Position numbers and translations under genes: made by a program. A stretch of 36,450 nucleotides of DNA from Mycobacteriales bacterium (GTDB lineage Bacteria; Actinomycetota; Actinomycetes; Mycobacteriales; CADCTP01). The notes below the pieces were generated by a model. That model had not been told where the DNA came from. It saw nothing but the letters and a program-made list of their open reading frames with translations, and did not search any database. Below, piece after piece: positions 16,631 to 25,743 of the stretch (position 1 is the first letter of the stretch; the number at the start of each line of letters is the position of its first letter). The DNA is taken from contig DASYKU010000054.1 in NCBI GenBank assembly GCA_035995165.1, positions 1 through 36,450 of the forward strand. Reading direction: 5' to 3'.

Positions 16631-18709
16631 TCACTGGTTGCCCGTGACGTGCGGGACGGCGGTGGGCGTACCGCGGGGGAAGGCCGCCTTCTTGCCGTCC
16701 AGCCCGTAGATGCCCTCGTAGATGGCCCGGGCGACCGGGGCCGCGGCCTGCGCGCCCAGCCCGGCCTGCTCGATCATCGCGACCACGACGTACTTGGCCG
16801 GGCCGTTCGCCGGGGCCCAGGAGGCGAACCAGGAGGTGTCCTGCTTGCCGAACACCTCGGCGGTCCCGGTCTTGCCGCCGACCAGCACCTTGTCCAGCGG
16901 GAACCCGCCGAACGCCACCGACCCGGACGCGCCGTTGGCCGGGGTGAACGCCAGCGAGGACTTGATGTAGTCGAGCACCGACCCGCTGACCGGGACCTTG
17001 CCGCGGGACTTCGGCATGATCTGCCGGACGACCTTGCCGTTCGGGTCGAGGACGGCCTTGCCGAGCCGGGGCTCCCAGAGGGTGCCGCCGTTGACCAGGG
17101 CCGAGTACGCCAGGGCCAGCTGCAGGGGGCTCACCGTCGTCTCGCCCTGCCCGATCGCGAAGTTCGCCGCGTCACCGACCTGGAAGCGCCAGCCGTCCGA
17201 GCAGTTCTCGGCCGCGAGCCGGGTCAGGAACGTGCGCCGGGCCGGGTCCGTCTCGTCCGGGTAGCCGTGGCGGGCCTCCGCGCAGTACTGCGCCTTGTTC
17301 GCGTCCCAGCGGGCCTTCTTGAACGTGCGGTCCACGATCCGGCCGGTGGTCTGCTCCCCCGCCGGCAGGTCGATCCGCGGCGGCGAGCCGAACCCGAACT
17401 CCCGGGCCATCCGCTGCAGCGTCTCGGCCGGCTTCTCGCCGGCGTCGATGCGGGCCTGGTCGGCGTACCAGTCGGTCTGGGCGAAGCCGTAGAAGATCGT
17501 GTCGCAGGACTTGGCCAGCGCGACCCGCAGGTCGATGGTGCCGGCGATGCCGACGCCCTCGAAGTTGTCCTTGGTCGCGTTGCCGACCTGCAGCGTGCCC
17601 GGGCAGGTGTAGGTGCCGTCCAGCGGCGACCGGCCGGACATGATCTCCGCGCTGACCGAGGACAGCTTGAACGTCGACCCGGGCGCGAACTGGCCCTGCG
17701 TCGCCCGCGACACCAGCGGCGTCCCCGCGTTCTCGTCGGTGAGCCGGGCCAGCTCGGTCTTGGAGATCCCGCCGACGAACACCGTCGGGTCGTACGTCGG
17801 GGTGGTCGCCAGCGCGATCACCCGGCCGGTCCGCGGGTCCAGCACGACAGCGGCCCCGGACGGTGCCGCGTACAGGTTGCCTTCCTTGTCCCGTTCGGTC
17901 CGGCGCTTGGTGATCTCGGCCGTCAACGCCTTCTCCGCGATCTGCTGGACGCCGCGGTCGATGCTGGTGACGAGCGTGTCGCCGCGCTGCGGGGCGGTCT
18001 CGCGCTGGGTGCCGAGCACGGTGCCGCGGTTGTCGACGGTGACGTACCGGACCCCGTCGGTCCCCCGCAGGTCGGGGTCGTACGTCTTCTCCAGCCCGGA
18101 CCGGCCGATCTGCGCGTTGAGGTTGAGGTCGGTGCGGCCGGCCTTCTGTGCCGCGTCGAGCTCCTCCTGGTTGACCGGGCCGACGTAGCCGAGCGAGTGC
18201 GCGGCCAGGCTGCCGTTCGGGTACTGCCGCAGCGTCAGGGACTCCGCGCTCACCCCCGGGTAGTCCTCCTGCCGCTCCTCGATCTTGAGCACGACCGCGG
18301 GCGTCGTGTCCGTCACCACCGGCACCGGCTGGTACGGCGAGCCGTTCCAGCAGGGCTTCGGCACGCCCTTCGCGCACGGGGTGATCTGCTTGGCCAGCTC
18401 CGTCGCCGGCACCGTGATCAGTTTCGACAGGCGGGCCAGGACGGCCGTGCCCTGGTCCGGCTCGGCCTGCAGCTCGGCCCGGTTCACGCTCACGACCAGC
18501 GAGGTCCGGTTGGCGACCAGCGGGCGGCCGTAGTCGTCGACGACCGCGCCGCGCGGCGCGGCCAGGATGACCTCGCGGGTGTGCTGCCGGTTCGCGGTCT
18601 GCACGAGCTTGTCCTGGTCGAGAACCTGCAGGTAGTAGAGCCGGGCGCCCAGGGTGAGCAGCAGTGAGATCACCACGATGCGGATGACCGCCAGCCGCAC
18701 CCCGGTCAC
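16631..18709 (-). CDS. mrdA: penicillin-binding protein 2 (class B)
   Basis: Class B transpeptidase cross-linking peptidoglycan during elongation, partner of RodA; called pbp2 in Streptomyces. The 692-residue protein has a cytoplasmic stub, one membrane anchor at about 5-25 and a PBP dimerisation domain (APRGAVVDDYGRPLVANR). The transpeptidase domain carries SxxK in GSTFKLSS near 345, the SxN-type SCD in LAKSCDTIFYG near 400 and KTGTAE near 610. The GTG start overlaps the mreD stop as GTGA, so translation is coupled. A large insert between the SxxK and KTG motifs, containing cysteines, is typical of actinobacterial PBP2. Confidence 0.95.
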   Translation of the reverse strand: MTGVRLAVIRIVVISLLLTLGARLYYLQVLDQDKLVQTANRQHTREVILAAPRGAVVDDYGRPLVANRTSLVVSVNRAELQAEPDQGTAVLARLSKLITVPATELAKQITPCAKGVPKPCWNGSPYQPVPVVTDTTPAVVLKIEERQEDYPGVSAESLTLRQYPNGSLAAHSLGYVGPVNQEELDAAQKAGRTDLNLNAQIGRSGLEKTYDPDLRGTDGVRYVTVDNRGTVLGTQRETAPQRGDTLVTSIDRGVQQIAEKALTAEITKRRTERDKEGNLYAAPSGAAVVLDPRTGRVIALATTPTYDPTVFVGGISKTELARLTDENAGTPLVSRATQGQFAPGSTFKLSSVSAEIMSGRSPLDGTYTCPGTLQVGNATKDNFEGVGIAGTIDLRVALAKSCDTIFYGFAQTDWYADQARIDAGEKPAETLQRMAREFGFGSPPRIDLPAGEQTTGRIVDRTFKKARWDANKAQYCAEARHGYPDETDPARRTFLTRLAAENCSDGWRFQVGDAANFAIGQGETTVSPLQLALAYSALVNGGTLWEPRLGKAVLDPNGKVVRQIMPKSRGKVPVSGSVLDYIKSSLAFTPANGASGSVAFGGFPLDKVLVGGKTGTAEVFGKQDTSWFASWAPANGPAKYVVVAMIEQAGLGAQAAAPVARAIYEGIYGLDGKKAAFPRGTPTAVPHVTGNQ

Positions 18710-19203
18710 GGCAGCCGCCTGGACGGCGCGAACCGTCTCGCGACCGCGACGACCGGCGGGACCACGAACGGCGTGAGCACCACGTCGTACGCGACCGTGC
18801 CGAGGATGCTGGCGGCACCGTCCGCGGTCGACGAGCCGAGCAGCCCGAGTACGCCCAGGTAGGTCAGGTAGACCGTGGCGGTCGCGACCGCGACGACCAC
18901 CACCGGCAGCAGCACGGTCCGTTCCACGTCCGCCTCCAGCAGGCCGGCCAGGAAGCCGGCCAGCGCGAAGCAGAGCGCGAGCACGCCGACCGGGTGGTCG
19001 GAGAGCAGGTCGGTGAGCAGGCCCGCGCCGAACCCGCTCGCGAGCCCGGCGTTCGGGCCGGCGGCCAGGCCGATCGCGACGACCAGCACGAGCGTGAGGC
19101 TGGGCTGCCCGCCGGGCAGCGGGAGCCGGGCCAGCACGGCCGCCTGCAGCACGATCGCGGTGATCACCGCGACCGCGGCGGCCACTCCGGGAGTCGTCCT
19201 CAC
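18706..19203 (-). CDS. mreD: rod shape-determining protein MreD
   Basis: Small integral membrane protein of the elongation machinery, linking MreC/MreB to the wall enzymes. With the GTG at 19203 it has 165 residues and about five hydrophobic helices, with the family pattern LAAGPNAGLASGFGAGLLTDLLSDHPVG in its middle. The start is set by the GTGA overlap with the mreC stop and by the family's usual length; a longer open frame runs back into mreC but is not conserved-looking. Its stop overlaps the PBP2 start in the same way. Confidence 0.92.
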   Translation of the reverse strand: MRTTPGVAAAVAVITAIVLQAAVLARLPLPGGQPSLTLVLVVAIGLAAGPNAGLASGFGAGLLTDLLSDHPVGVLALCFALAGFLAGLLEADVERTVLLPVVVVAVATATVYLTYLGVLGLLGSSTADGAASILGTVAYDVVLTPFVVPPVVAVARRFAPSRRLP

Positions 19204-20084
19204 GGGGTCTTCACCGGGGTCCGGACGGCCGGCTGGGCCGTCGGCAGCAGCGCGTCGCGCGGGTCGGTCCGGGGCGCGGCCAGCACGATCCCGACCAGGT
19301 CCAGGTTCGCGAACGACACGTACGGGGCGATCGTCGCCTCCCGGGCCGGCGCGCCCGGGTCGCCGGAGACCGCGGTGACCTCGCCGACCGGCAGGCCCGC
19401 GACGTACGTCGACCCGCCGTACGGGCCGGTGACCAGTCGGTCGCCGACCTTGACCCGGGTGGACGGATCCAGCGGGGTGAACGTGAGCGGGCCCAGGCCG
19501 TTGCCGGCGGCGACCCCGAGCGCGTTGCCGCCGGCCAGCCGGACGCCGACCGCGGAGCCGGGATCGACCGCGAGCACGATCGTCGAGGACGTGTCGCCGA
19601 CGGTCTTGACCCGCCCGACCAGGCCGTCGGAGTCGACCACGGTCTGGTCGACCGTCACCCCGTCCCGGCGGCCGGCGTCGACGGTGACCGTCCACTCGAA
19701 GCCGATCGAGGGCCCGAGCCCGGTCACGGTCGCCGGCATCACGGTGAACCGGCCGGTGCCGGAGAGCAGCGTGAGCCTCTGCAGCTCGGCCGAGCGGGAC
19801 GCGGTCAGCTCGCCCTCGCGGAGCTGCCGGCGTAGCTCGGCGTTCTCCTTCTCCAGCGTGTCGATCCTGGTCCCGGAGTCGCCGATGTCGCCGAGCCCGC
19901 CGAAGAACCGGCCGACCGGGGCGACCAGCGTGGTCACGCCGTGCTGGGCCGGGTCGACGACCGAGTGCGCGGTGTCGCGGACCCCGCGGAACGCCTCGCC
20001 ACGGTGGTCGAGGGTGATGAGCACGACCGAGATCAGCAGCAGGAGGATCACCGCCCGCCGCTGGCCGCGGGTGGGAGCGGTCAT
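19200..20084 (-). CDS. mreC: rod shape-determining protein MreC
   Basis: Bitopic scaffold of the elongation machinery with its main domain outside the membrane. The 294-residue protein has one membrane helix at about residues 10-27, a coiled coil at about 72-104 (TLEKENAELRRQLREGEL) for dimerisation, then the two beta-domains of the family (VDAGRRDGVTVDQTVVDSDGLVGRV) and a Pro-rich end. It begins 17 bases after the mreB stop and its stop overlaps the mreD start. Confidence 0.95.
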   Translation of the reverse strand: MTAPTRGQRRAVILLLLISVVLITLDHRGEAFRGVRDTAHSVVDPAQHGVTTLVAPVGRFFGGLGDIGDSGTRIDTLEKENAELRRQLREGELTASRSAELQRLTLLSGTGRFTVMPATVTGLGPSIGFEWTVTVDAGRRDGVTVDQTVVDSDGLVGRVKTVGDTSSTIVLAVDPGSAVGVRLAGGNALGVAAGNGLGPLTFTPLDPSTRVKVGDRLVTGPYGGSTYVAGLPVGEVTAVSGDPGAPAREATIAPYVSFANLDLVGIVLAAPRTDPRDALLPTAQPAVRTPVKTP

Positions 20085-20100
20085 CGCGGCCCTCCCCCGG

Positions 20101-21147
20101 TCAGGACCAGGACCGTTTGCGCTCGGACACCAGCACCTGCTGCAGGGCTTCGAAGTCCTCCACGCAGCGGCCGGAGCCGATCGCGACCGAGTGCAGCGGG
20201 TTGTCGGCGATGAGGATCGGCATCCCGGTCTCGTGCCGGAGCCGCTCGTCCAGGCCGCGCAGGTTCGCGCCGCCGCCGGCCAGCACGATGCCGCGGTCCA
20301 TGATGTCCCCGGCCAGCTCCGGCGGGCACTTGTCCAGCGTCGTCTTCACCGCGTCCACGATCGAGTTGACCGGCTCCTCGATCGCCCGCCGGATCTCCTC
20401 GGCGGCCACCACGATCGTCTTCGGCAGCCCGGTGACCAGGTCCCGGCCGCGGATCTCGGCCTGGTCGTCCTCCGGCATCGGGAACGCCGAACCGATCGCG
20501 ATCTTGATCTCCTCGGCGGTGCGCTCGCCCAGCGCCAGCGAGTACTCCTTCTTGACGTAGGAGATGATCGCCTGGTCGATCTCGTCGCCGGCGATGCGGA
20601 TGCTGGTGTTGGTGACGATGCCGCCGAGCGAGATCACCGCGACCTCGGTGGTGCCGCCGCCGATGTCCACGACCATGTTGCCGGTCGGCTCGCTCACCGG
20701 CAGGCCGGCGCCGATCGCGGCGGCCATCGGCTCCTCGATGATGAAGACCTTGCTGGCGCCGGCCGCGTACGTCGACTCCTTGACCGCGCGCTGCTCGACC
20801 CCGGTGATCCCGGACGGCACGCAGACCACCACCCGCGGGCCGCGGACGAGGTAGCGGCGGCGGTGCACCTTGCGGATGAAGTAGCGCAGCATCCGCTCGG
20901 TGGTGTCGAAGTCGGCGATGACGCCGTCCTTGAGCGGGCGGACCGCGACGATGTTGGCCGGGGTCCGGCCGATCATCCGCTTGGCCTCGACGCCGACGGC
21001 GAGGATCTCGCCGGTGTTGGTGTTGGTCGCGACCACGGAGGGTTCGTTGAGGACGATGCCACGGCCACGGACGTACACCAGGGTGTTCGCCGTGCCGAGG
21101 TCGATCGCCATGTCGCGGCCGAGAAAGGACAGCGAAGTGCGGGACAT
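20101..21147 (-). CDS. mreB: actin-like protein MreB
   Basis: Bacterial actin homologue that polymerises under the membrane and directs wall synthesis; in Streptomyces it is needed mainly for spore-wall integrity. The 348-residue protein carries the nucleotide-binding motifs DLGTANT (16-22), [13 protein letters not shown] near 165 and the C-terminal [21 protein letters not shown] lies before the ATG at 21147. It is the first gene of the mreBCD-pbp2-rodA cluster. An actin-like fold of this length with DLGTANT distinguishes it from DnaK and FtsA. Confidence 0.97.
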   Translation of the reverse strand: MSRTSLSFLGRDMAIDLGTANTLVYVRGRGIVLNEPSVVATNTNTGEILAVGVEAKRMIGRTPANIVAVRPLKDGVIADFDTTERMLRYFIRKVHRRRYLVRGPRVVVCVPSGITGVEQRAVKESTYAAGASKVFIIEEPMAAAIGAGLPVSEPTGNMVVDIGGGTTEVAVISLGGIVTNTSIRIAGDEIDQAIISYVKKEYSLALGERTAEEIKIAIGSAFPMPEDDQAEIRGRDLVTGLPKTIVVAAEEIRRAIEEPVNSIVDAVKTTLDKCPPELAGDIMDRGIVLAGGGANLRGLDERLRHETGMPILIADNPLHSVAIGSGRCVEDFEALQQVLVSERKRSWS

Positions 21148-21192
21148 GCGGTAGATCTCCTCGGGCGCGAAGGCGGTCGCTCGGGTCCTTGG

Positions 21193-21198
21193 ATGCTA
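21193..21198 (-). promoter_or_regulatory. possible -10 box for mreB
   Basis: TAGCAT on the minus strand about 45 bases before the mreB ATG fits the TANNNT pattern. No good -35 was found at the usual spacing; TTGAAG lies too far upstream. Confidence 0.3.
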
Positions 21199-21216
21199 CC
21201 CGCGGGAATCGTCCGG

Positions 21217-22029
21217 CTACTTCAACAGGAGCCTCTCGAGTCGGCGCGCCGCGACAGAAAGTCCGAGAGCGGCCAGTCCGATGAAGTAGAGCACGTGCCC
21301 GAGGAGGGCGAACCCGACCCCGGCGCCGGTGGTCAGCGGCCGCACCAGCTCGATCCCGTGGAACAGCGGGGTGAGCTGGACGACGATCTGCAGCGGCCGC
21401 GGGTAGACCGACAGCGGGAAGAACGTCGTGGAGAACAGGAACATCGGCAGGATCGCCAGCTGCACGAACTCGAAGTCCTGCCAGCTGCGCATGAACGAGG
21501 TCGCGGCCATGCCGATCGAGGCGAACGCCAGCCCGATGAGCATCGTCGCCGGCAGCGCCAGCAGCGCCCACCAGGAGCTGATCAGCCCGAGCACCGCCAT
21601 CACGATGAGGAACGCGATCGAGTAGAGCGTGCCGCGCAGCTGGGCCCAGGCGATCTCCCCGACCGCGATGTCGGCCGGGCCGAGCGGCGTGGACAGCATC
21701 GCGTCGTAGGTCTTGGCGTACTTGAGCTTGAAGAAGAAGTTCATCGTCGAGTCGTAGACCGCGCCGTTCATCGCGCTGGAGGCCAGCAGCGCGGGCGCGA
21801 CGAACGCGGTGTACCTGATCGCCTGCCCGTCCGGCCCGGCCACGGTGCCGACCAGCGCTCCGATGCCGACGCCGAGGGAGAGCAGGTAGAACACCGGCTC
21901 GAAGAAGCCGGACACGATGAGCAGCCAGATCCGCCGGTAGACCAGCACGTTCCGCTCGACCAGCAGCCAGGCCCGGCCGCCGGCCAGCGGCAGCGGCGTG
22001 GTCCGGGTGACCAGGGTGGCCGTCTTCAT
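21217..22029 (-). CDS. ABC-2 type exporter permease (second)
   Basis: A 270-residue membrane protein with about six helices of the ABC-2 family (DrrB/NodJ-like; YPRPLQIVVQLTPLFHGIELVRPL near the end matches the NodJ-type signature). It should pair with the neighbouring permease and the ATPase to export an unknown hydrophobic or polysaccharide-type substrate. The ATG at 22029 overlaps the preceding stop as ATGA. It is the last gene of the three-gene exporter operon, directly before mreB but with a 69-base gap. Confidence 0.88.
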   Translation of the reverse strand: MKTATLVTRTTPLPLAGGRAWLLVERNVLVYRRIWLLIVSGFFEPVFYLLSLGVGIGALVGTVAGPDGQAIRYTAFVAPALLASSAMNGAVYDSTMNFFFKLKYAKTYDAMLSTPLGPADIAVGEIAWAQLRGTLYSIAFLIVMAVLGLISSWWALLALPATMLIGLAFASIGMAATSFMRSWQDFEFVQLAILPMFLFSTTFFPLSVYPRPLQIVVQLTPLFHGIELVRPLTTGAGVGFALLGHVLYFIGLAALGLSVAARRLERLLLK

Positions 22030-22805
22030 ACCGCCAGCCTTCGCCGGTAGTTGCGGGCGGCGACCGCGAACCCGGCCGTGATCCAGGCGAGCAGGTAGAC
22101 CACGTGCAGGAACGTCCCGGCCGCGCTCGCCGTCCCCAGCGACAGGTCGCGGGACAGCGCCACCCCGTGCCAGAGGGGGGTCAGGTACGCCAGCTGCTCC
22201 AGCACCAGCGGCAGCTGCCCGACCGGGTAGAACACCCCGCCGAACAGGAACAGCGGCATCACGATGAACCGCATCAGGAAGGCGAACGAGTTCTCGTTCT
22301 CGATCCAGGCCGCGAACGCCACCGTCGGCGCCGCGAAGGCGAGCCCGGTCAGCAACGCGGCCGGGATCGCCAGCAGCCCGAGTGGGCTGTCGACCGCCCC
22401 GAAGGCCGCCATCACGACGAGGAACACGACCGCGCCCATCGCGATGCGGGCGCCGATGTAGAGCAGGTGGCCGACCAGCACGTCGAGCACGCCGAGCGGC
22501 GTCGCGAGCATCGCGTGGTAGGTCTTCACCCACTTGATCGAGCCCATCACCGGGTACGTCGACTCGCTGACTCCGGTCTGCATCGCGGTCGCGGCCAGCA
22601 GGCCCGGGGCCAGGAACACCAGGTAGCTGTGGCCCTCGACGCCGCGGGAGGTCGACGAGTCGACCAGCGTGCCGAGGCCGACGCCCATCGAGGCGAGGAA
22701 GAGCACCGGGAACAGCACGCTGCTGGTGACGGTGCCGCGCCAGGTCCGCTTGTACTGGAACAACCAGTATTCGAACGAGCGCAGGGCGAACGGGGCCGCG
22801 ATCAT
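22026..22805 (-). CDS. ABC-2 type exporter permease (first)
   Basis: A 259-residue, six-helix ABC-2 permease, clearly related to but different from the following permease; both share the SSVLFPVLFLASMGVGLGTL and VSESTYPVMGSIKWVKTYHAML type regions. Two unlike permeases with one ATPase suggest a heterodimeric membrane channel. The ATG at 22805 overlaps the ATPase stop (TGATG). No extracellular domain is present. The family includes NodJ-, DrrB- and polysaccharide-export-type permeases; the substrate cannot be inferred. Confidence 0.88.
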   Translation of the reverse strand: MIAAPFALRSFEYWLFQYKRTWRGTVTSSVLFPVLFLASMGVGLGTLVDSSTSRGVEGHSYLVFLAPGLLAATAMQTGVSESTYPVMGSIKWVKTYHAMLATPLGVLDVLVGHLLYIGARIAMGAVVFLVVMAAFGAVDSPLGLLAIPAALLTGLAFAAPTVAFAAWIENENSFAFLMRFIVMPLFLFGGVFYPVGQLPLVLEQLAYLTPLWHGVALSRDLSLGTASAAGTFLHVVYLLAWITAGFAVAARNYRRRLAV

Positions 22806-23752
22806 CAGTCCACCAGCGTCCGGCCGGTGAGCCGGAGGAAGACGTCCTCCAGCGTGGAACGGCGGACCAGCACGCCGGCCGGGTGCAGCCCGCGCTCGTG
22901 CACCGCGGCCGCGGCGGCGTCGCCGTCGGCGGTGTAGAGCAGCAGCCGGTCCGGCAGCACCTCGACCCGCTCGGCCACGTCCTCGAGCTTGCCGGCCATC
23001 GCCTCGTGCTCGTCCGGGGCGAACCGGACCTCGACGACCTCGCGGCTGGACCACTGGTCGATGAGCTCGCGCGGCGAGCCCTCGGCGACGATGCGGGCCT
23101 TGTCCATGACGACCAGCCGGTCGCAGAGCTGCTCGGCCTCGTCCATGTAGTGGGTGGTGAGGATCAGCGTGACGCCCTGCTGCTTGAGCCGGAACAGCCG
23201 GTCCCAGAGCACGTGCCGGGCCTGCGGGTCCAGCCCGGTGGTCGGCTCGTCCAGCAGCAGCACCTCGGGCTCGTTGATGAGGCTTCGGGCGGTGGTCAGC
23301 CGCCGCTTCATGCCGCCGGACAGCGACTCGACCTTGGCGTCCTTGCGGTCGGTGAGCTGGACGAACTCCAGCAGCTCGGCCGCCCGCTGCCGGATCAGCG
23401 GCTTGGGCAGCCCGAAGTAGCGCCCGTAGACGAGCAGGTTCTCCCGGACGGTGAGCTCCAGGTCGAGCGAGTCCTCCTGCGGGACGACGCCGAGCCGGCC
23501 CCGGATCCAGGCGCCGTCGGTGGCCGGGTCCCGGCCGAGCACCCGCAGCGTCCCCGCGGTGACCGGGGAGACGCAGGCGATCATCCGCATGGTGCTGGAC
23601 TTGCCGGCGCCGTTGGGACCGAGGAACCCGAACGCCTCGCCGCGGCTGACGTCGACGTCGATGCCGTCGACCGCGGTGAACTCGCCGAAGCGCTTGGTCA
23701 GGCCGCGGGCGACCACCAGGCCGCCGGCGGGATCGTCGGGGAGCTCGGTCAT
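22805..23752 (-). CDS. ABC-2 exporter ATP-binding protein
   Basis: The 315-residue ATPase of the three-gene exporter, DrrA/NodI-like. It shows Walker A GPNGAGKS (45-52), Q-loop PQED (91-94), signature LSGGMKRR (144-151), Walker B VLLLDEP (164-170) and the H-loop in TTHYMDEAEQL. The C-terminal part (about 240-315) resembles the DrrA-type regulatory extension (TLEDVFLRLTGR). The ATG at 23752 has no Shine-Dalgarno but lies seven bases after TAGCGT, pointing to a leaderless transcript. It is divergent from the secreted Asp-box gene. Much longer open sequence upstream lies antisense to that gene and is not coding. Confidence 0.9.
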   Translation of the reverse strand: MTELPDDPAGGLVVARGLTKRFGEFTAVDGIDVDVSRGEAFGFLGPNGAGKSSTMRMIACVSPVTAGTLRVLGRDPATDGAWIRGRLGVVPQEDSLDLELTVRENLLVYGRYFGLPKPLIRQRAAELLEFVQLTDRKDAKVESLSGGMKRRLTTARSLINEPEVLLLDEPTTGLDPQARHVLWDRLFRLKQQGVTLILTTHYMDEAEQLCDRLVVMDKARIVAEGSPRELIDQWSSREVVEVRFAPDEHEAMAGKLEDVAERVEVLPDRLLLYTADGDAAAAAVHERGLHPAGVLVRRSTLEDVFLRLTGRTLVD

Positions 23753-23759
23753 GGGCCGG

Positions 23760-23765
23760 ACGCTA
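23760..23765 (-). promoter_or_regulatory. -10 box for leaderless exporter operon
   Basis: TAGCGT on the minus strand ends seven bases before the ATPase ATG, so transcription would begin at or next to the start codon. No clear -35 was found. The rest of the 162-base divergent gap (23753-23914) shows no further clear site. Confidence 0.45.
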
Positions 23766-23914
23766 CCGACGGACCCCGACAGAATCGCCCGAGTTTCGCC
23801 CCCGGCGGAGAGTGACCTTTGCCTGCGCTTTCCCACACGTCCGGCGTATAGGCGGTGTGATCGGCGGCGAGGAAGGTGGCGTGACATCAGTGTCGTCATG
23901 AGGGGGGCCTCGCC

Positions 23915-25702
23915 ATGACCTTCCGTCCGCGCAGAGCCGCTGTTGCCGTCGCAGGCCTGCTCACCGCCGTCGCGCTGGTCGCGCTCGGCCAACCCGCCTG
24001 GGCCGCGCCCACGACCGGCCGGGTGGCCGGCCCGGCTGCGGTCGATCACGCCTTGCCCCGGGCCGCGGCCCCGGCCGAGGCCCGGCACCGGGTGCCGAAC
24101 CCGCTGCTGAAGGAGGTGCTGGGCGAGGAGGACGAGGGCGAGAACGAGGACGACCCGGCCATCTCGGCGCTGTGCCAGAGCTTCATCGGCCAGCCCACGC
24201 CGTACCGGAACCCCGGGACGAACGTGGACCAGATCGTCGGCGACTCGATCGTCAGCGCGGGCAGCCAGACCGGCTGCAGCAGCGCGCAGAACGAGACCTC
24301 GATCGCGGTCAACCCGTACAACCCGCGCAACATCGTGGCCGGGAGCAACGACTACCGGGTATTCGTGCCGCGCGAGGACCGCAACGACAGCACCGGCTGG
24401 GCGTACGCGTCGCTCGACGGCGGGAAGACCTGGAAGAACACGCTGCTGCCGGGACTGACGATCGCGACCGGTGCCACCGGCGCCCTGACCGCGATGGACT
24501 CGGCCGGCGACCCGGTGCTCGCCTTCGGGCCGGGTAACACCGTCTACTACGGCAACATCGTGTTCAGCCGGGCCGCACCGGCCGCCGGTGGCACCGAGGC
24601 CCCGAGCGGGATCGTGGTCAGCGTCTCGCACGACGGCGGCCTGCACTTCGGCCAGCCGACGATCATCCAGCTCGACGGCGTCGACGCGCACGGCACGTTC
24701 ACGCCGACGACGTTCTTCAACGACAAGATCTGGCTGGCCGCGGACAAGACCTCCGGCCGCGTGTACGTGAGCTGGACCCGGTTCGCCGACACGCCCGAGG
24801 GCGCCTACCTCGAGTCGCCGATCGTGGTCGCCTCCTCGACGAACTTCGGCCGTACGTTCGGGCACTTCGTCCGGGTGGACAGCACGCTGGCGGGGTTCAC
24901 CGGCGGCCTCACCCCGTTCTCGCAGGGCTCGAACCCGCAGGTCGGGCGAGACGGCACGCTCTACCTCGCGTACGAGGGGACGGAGTGCGCGACGCTCGAC
25001 TGCGACGCGCTGGACGACCGGGACGTCACGGTGGTGGCCCGCTCCACGGACCACGGGCGCACGTTCAGCCACGCGATCGTGGACACCAACTTCGACTTCC
25101 CGGTGAACGAGGAGGTCGGCAGTGAGGCGCTGACCGGGGAGAACTTCCGGATCAACAGCTTCCCGCAGCTGGCGTACGACCCGGTGACGGACCGGCTGGC
25201 GCTGACCTGGAACGACGACCGGAACGGGCGGTACACGGCCGACGGGGAGTCGATCAAGACCAACGGCGACAACATCGTGGCCGCGTCGCGGGGCGGGCGC
25301 AGCTGGTCGGTGCGGGTGATCGGGACGCCGCAGGACGAGGTGTTCAGCGCGGTGGCGACGGTGGCCGGGCTGGTCGCGGTCAGCTCCTACACCCGGCATT
25401 ACAACGCGGGCGGGGTCGGGCTGGACTACGCGTACTGGAAGGGGATCGGGATCTCGACGCTGCGCTCGGGGGCGATCCAGCGAATCACGACGCAGACCTC
25501 AGATCCGCGCATCCAGTTCCCGGCGGCGAGCCTGGAGGACCCGGACGAGACCATCCAGGGCACGTTCATCGGCGACTACAGCGCGATCGCGGTGGGCGCG
25601 GACCTGCGGATCCATCCCTGCTGGACCGACTTCCGCGGGCGCCCGGGCGTGACGAAGCCCAACCAGGACGCCTACACCCAGAGCATCTCCCTGCTCCACT
25701 GA
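23915..25702 (+). CDS. secreted Asp-box (BNR) repeat protein, sialidase-like fold
   Basis: A 595-residue exported protein. Residues 1-30 form a Sec signal peptide (MTFRPRR, hydrophobic core, cleavage after AWA), followed by an acidic linker (EEDEGENEDD, 71-80). At least four Asp-box-like repeats follow: SLDGGKTW (166-173), SHDGGLHF near 237, STNFGRTF near 307 and STDHGRTF near 376, which mark a beta-propeller of the sialidase/BNR superfamily. Six or so cysteines (87, 121 and later pairs such as CATLDC) could form disulphides. The arginine triad and FRIP motif of true sialidases are not evident, so sialidase activity is unproven. The ATG has a GGGGGG-rich ribosome site and the gene ends at a strong hairpin. 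It is divergent from an ABC-2 exporter and outside the conserved ndk-mreB order, so it is an accessory gene. Confidence 0.85.
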   Translation: MTFRPRRAAVAVAGLLTAVALVALGQPAWAAPTTGRVAGPAAVDHALPRAAAPAEARHRVPNPLLKEVLGEEDEGENEDDPAISALCQSFIGQPTPYRNPGTNVDQIVGDSIVSAGSQTGCSSAQNETSIAVNPYNPRNIVAGSNDYRVFVPREDRNDSTGWAYASLDGGKTWKNTLLPGLTIATGATGALTAMDSAGDPVLAFGPGNTVYYGNIVFSRAAPAAGGTEAPSGIVVSVSHDGGLHFGQPTIIQLDGVDAHGTFTPTTFFNDKIWLAADKTSGRVYVSWTRFADTPEGAYLESPIVVASSTNFGRTFGHFVRVDSTLAGFTGGLTPFSQGSNPQVGRDGTLYLAYEGTECATLDCDALDDRDVTVVARSTDHGRTFSHAIVDTNFDFPVNEEVGSEALTGENFRINSFPQLAYDPVTDRLALTWNDDRNGRYTADGESIKTNGDNIVAASRGGRSWSVRVIGTPQDEVFSAVATVAGLVAVSSYTRHYNAGGVGLDYAYWKGIGISTLRSGAIQRITTQTSDPRIQFPAASLEDPDETIQGTFIGDYSAIAVGADLRIHPCWTDFRGRPGVTKPNQDAYTQSISLLH

Positions 25703-25707
25703 CCGGT

Positions 25708-25743
25708 CCGGAGGGCCGCCCGCCGTGGCGGGCGGCCCTCCGG
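25708..25743 (+). terminator. terminator of Asp-box protein gene
   Basis: Perfect 17-base arms beginning CCGGAGGGCCGCCC around a GT dinucleotide (a tetraloop or longer in practice), five bases after the stop. It also lies just beyond the end of the convergent ndk region. Confidence 0.85.

Noticed and set aside
18994-22050. A long plus-strand frame of about 1000 codons over mreB-mreC
   Set aside because: It is antisense to mreB, mreC and an exporter permease, and its His/Arg/Gln-rich sequence is typical of shadow frames.
23753-25399. An N-terminal extension of the ABC ATPase to over 860 residues
   Set aside because: The extra sequence is antisense to the secreted Asp-box gene, lacks any domain, and a normal ATPase begins at 23752 after a -10 box.
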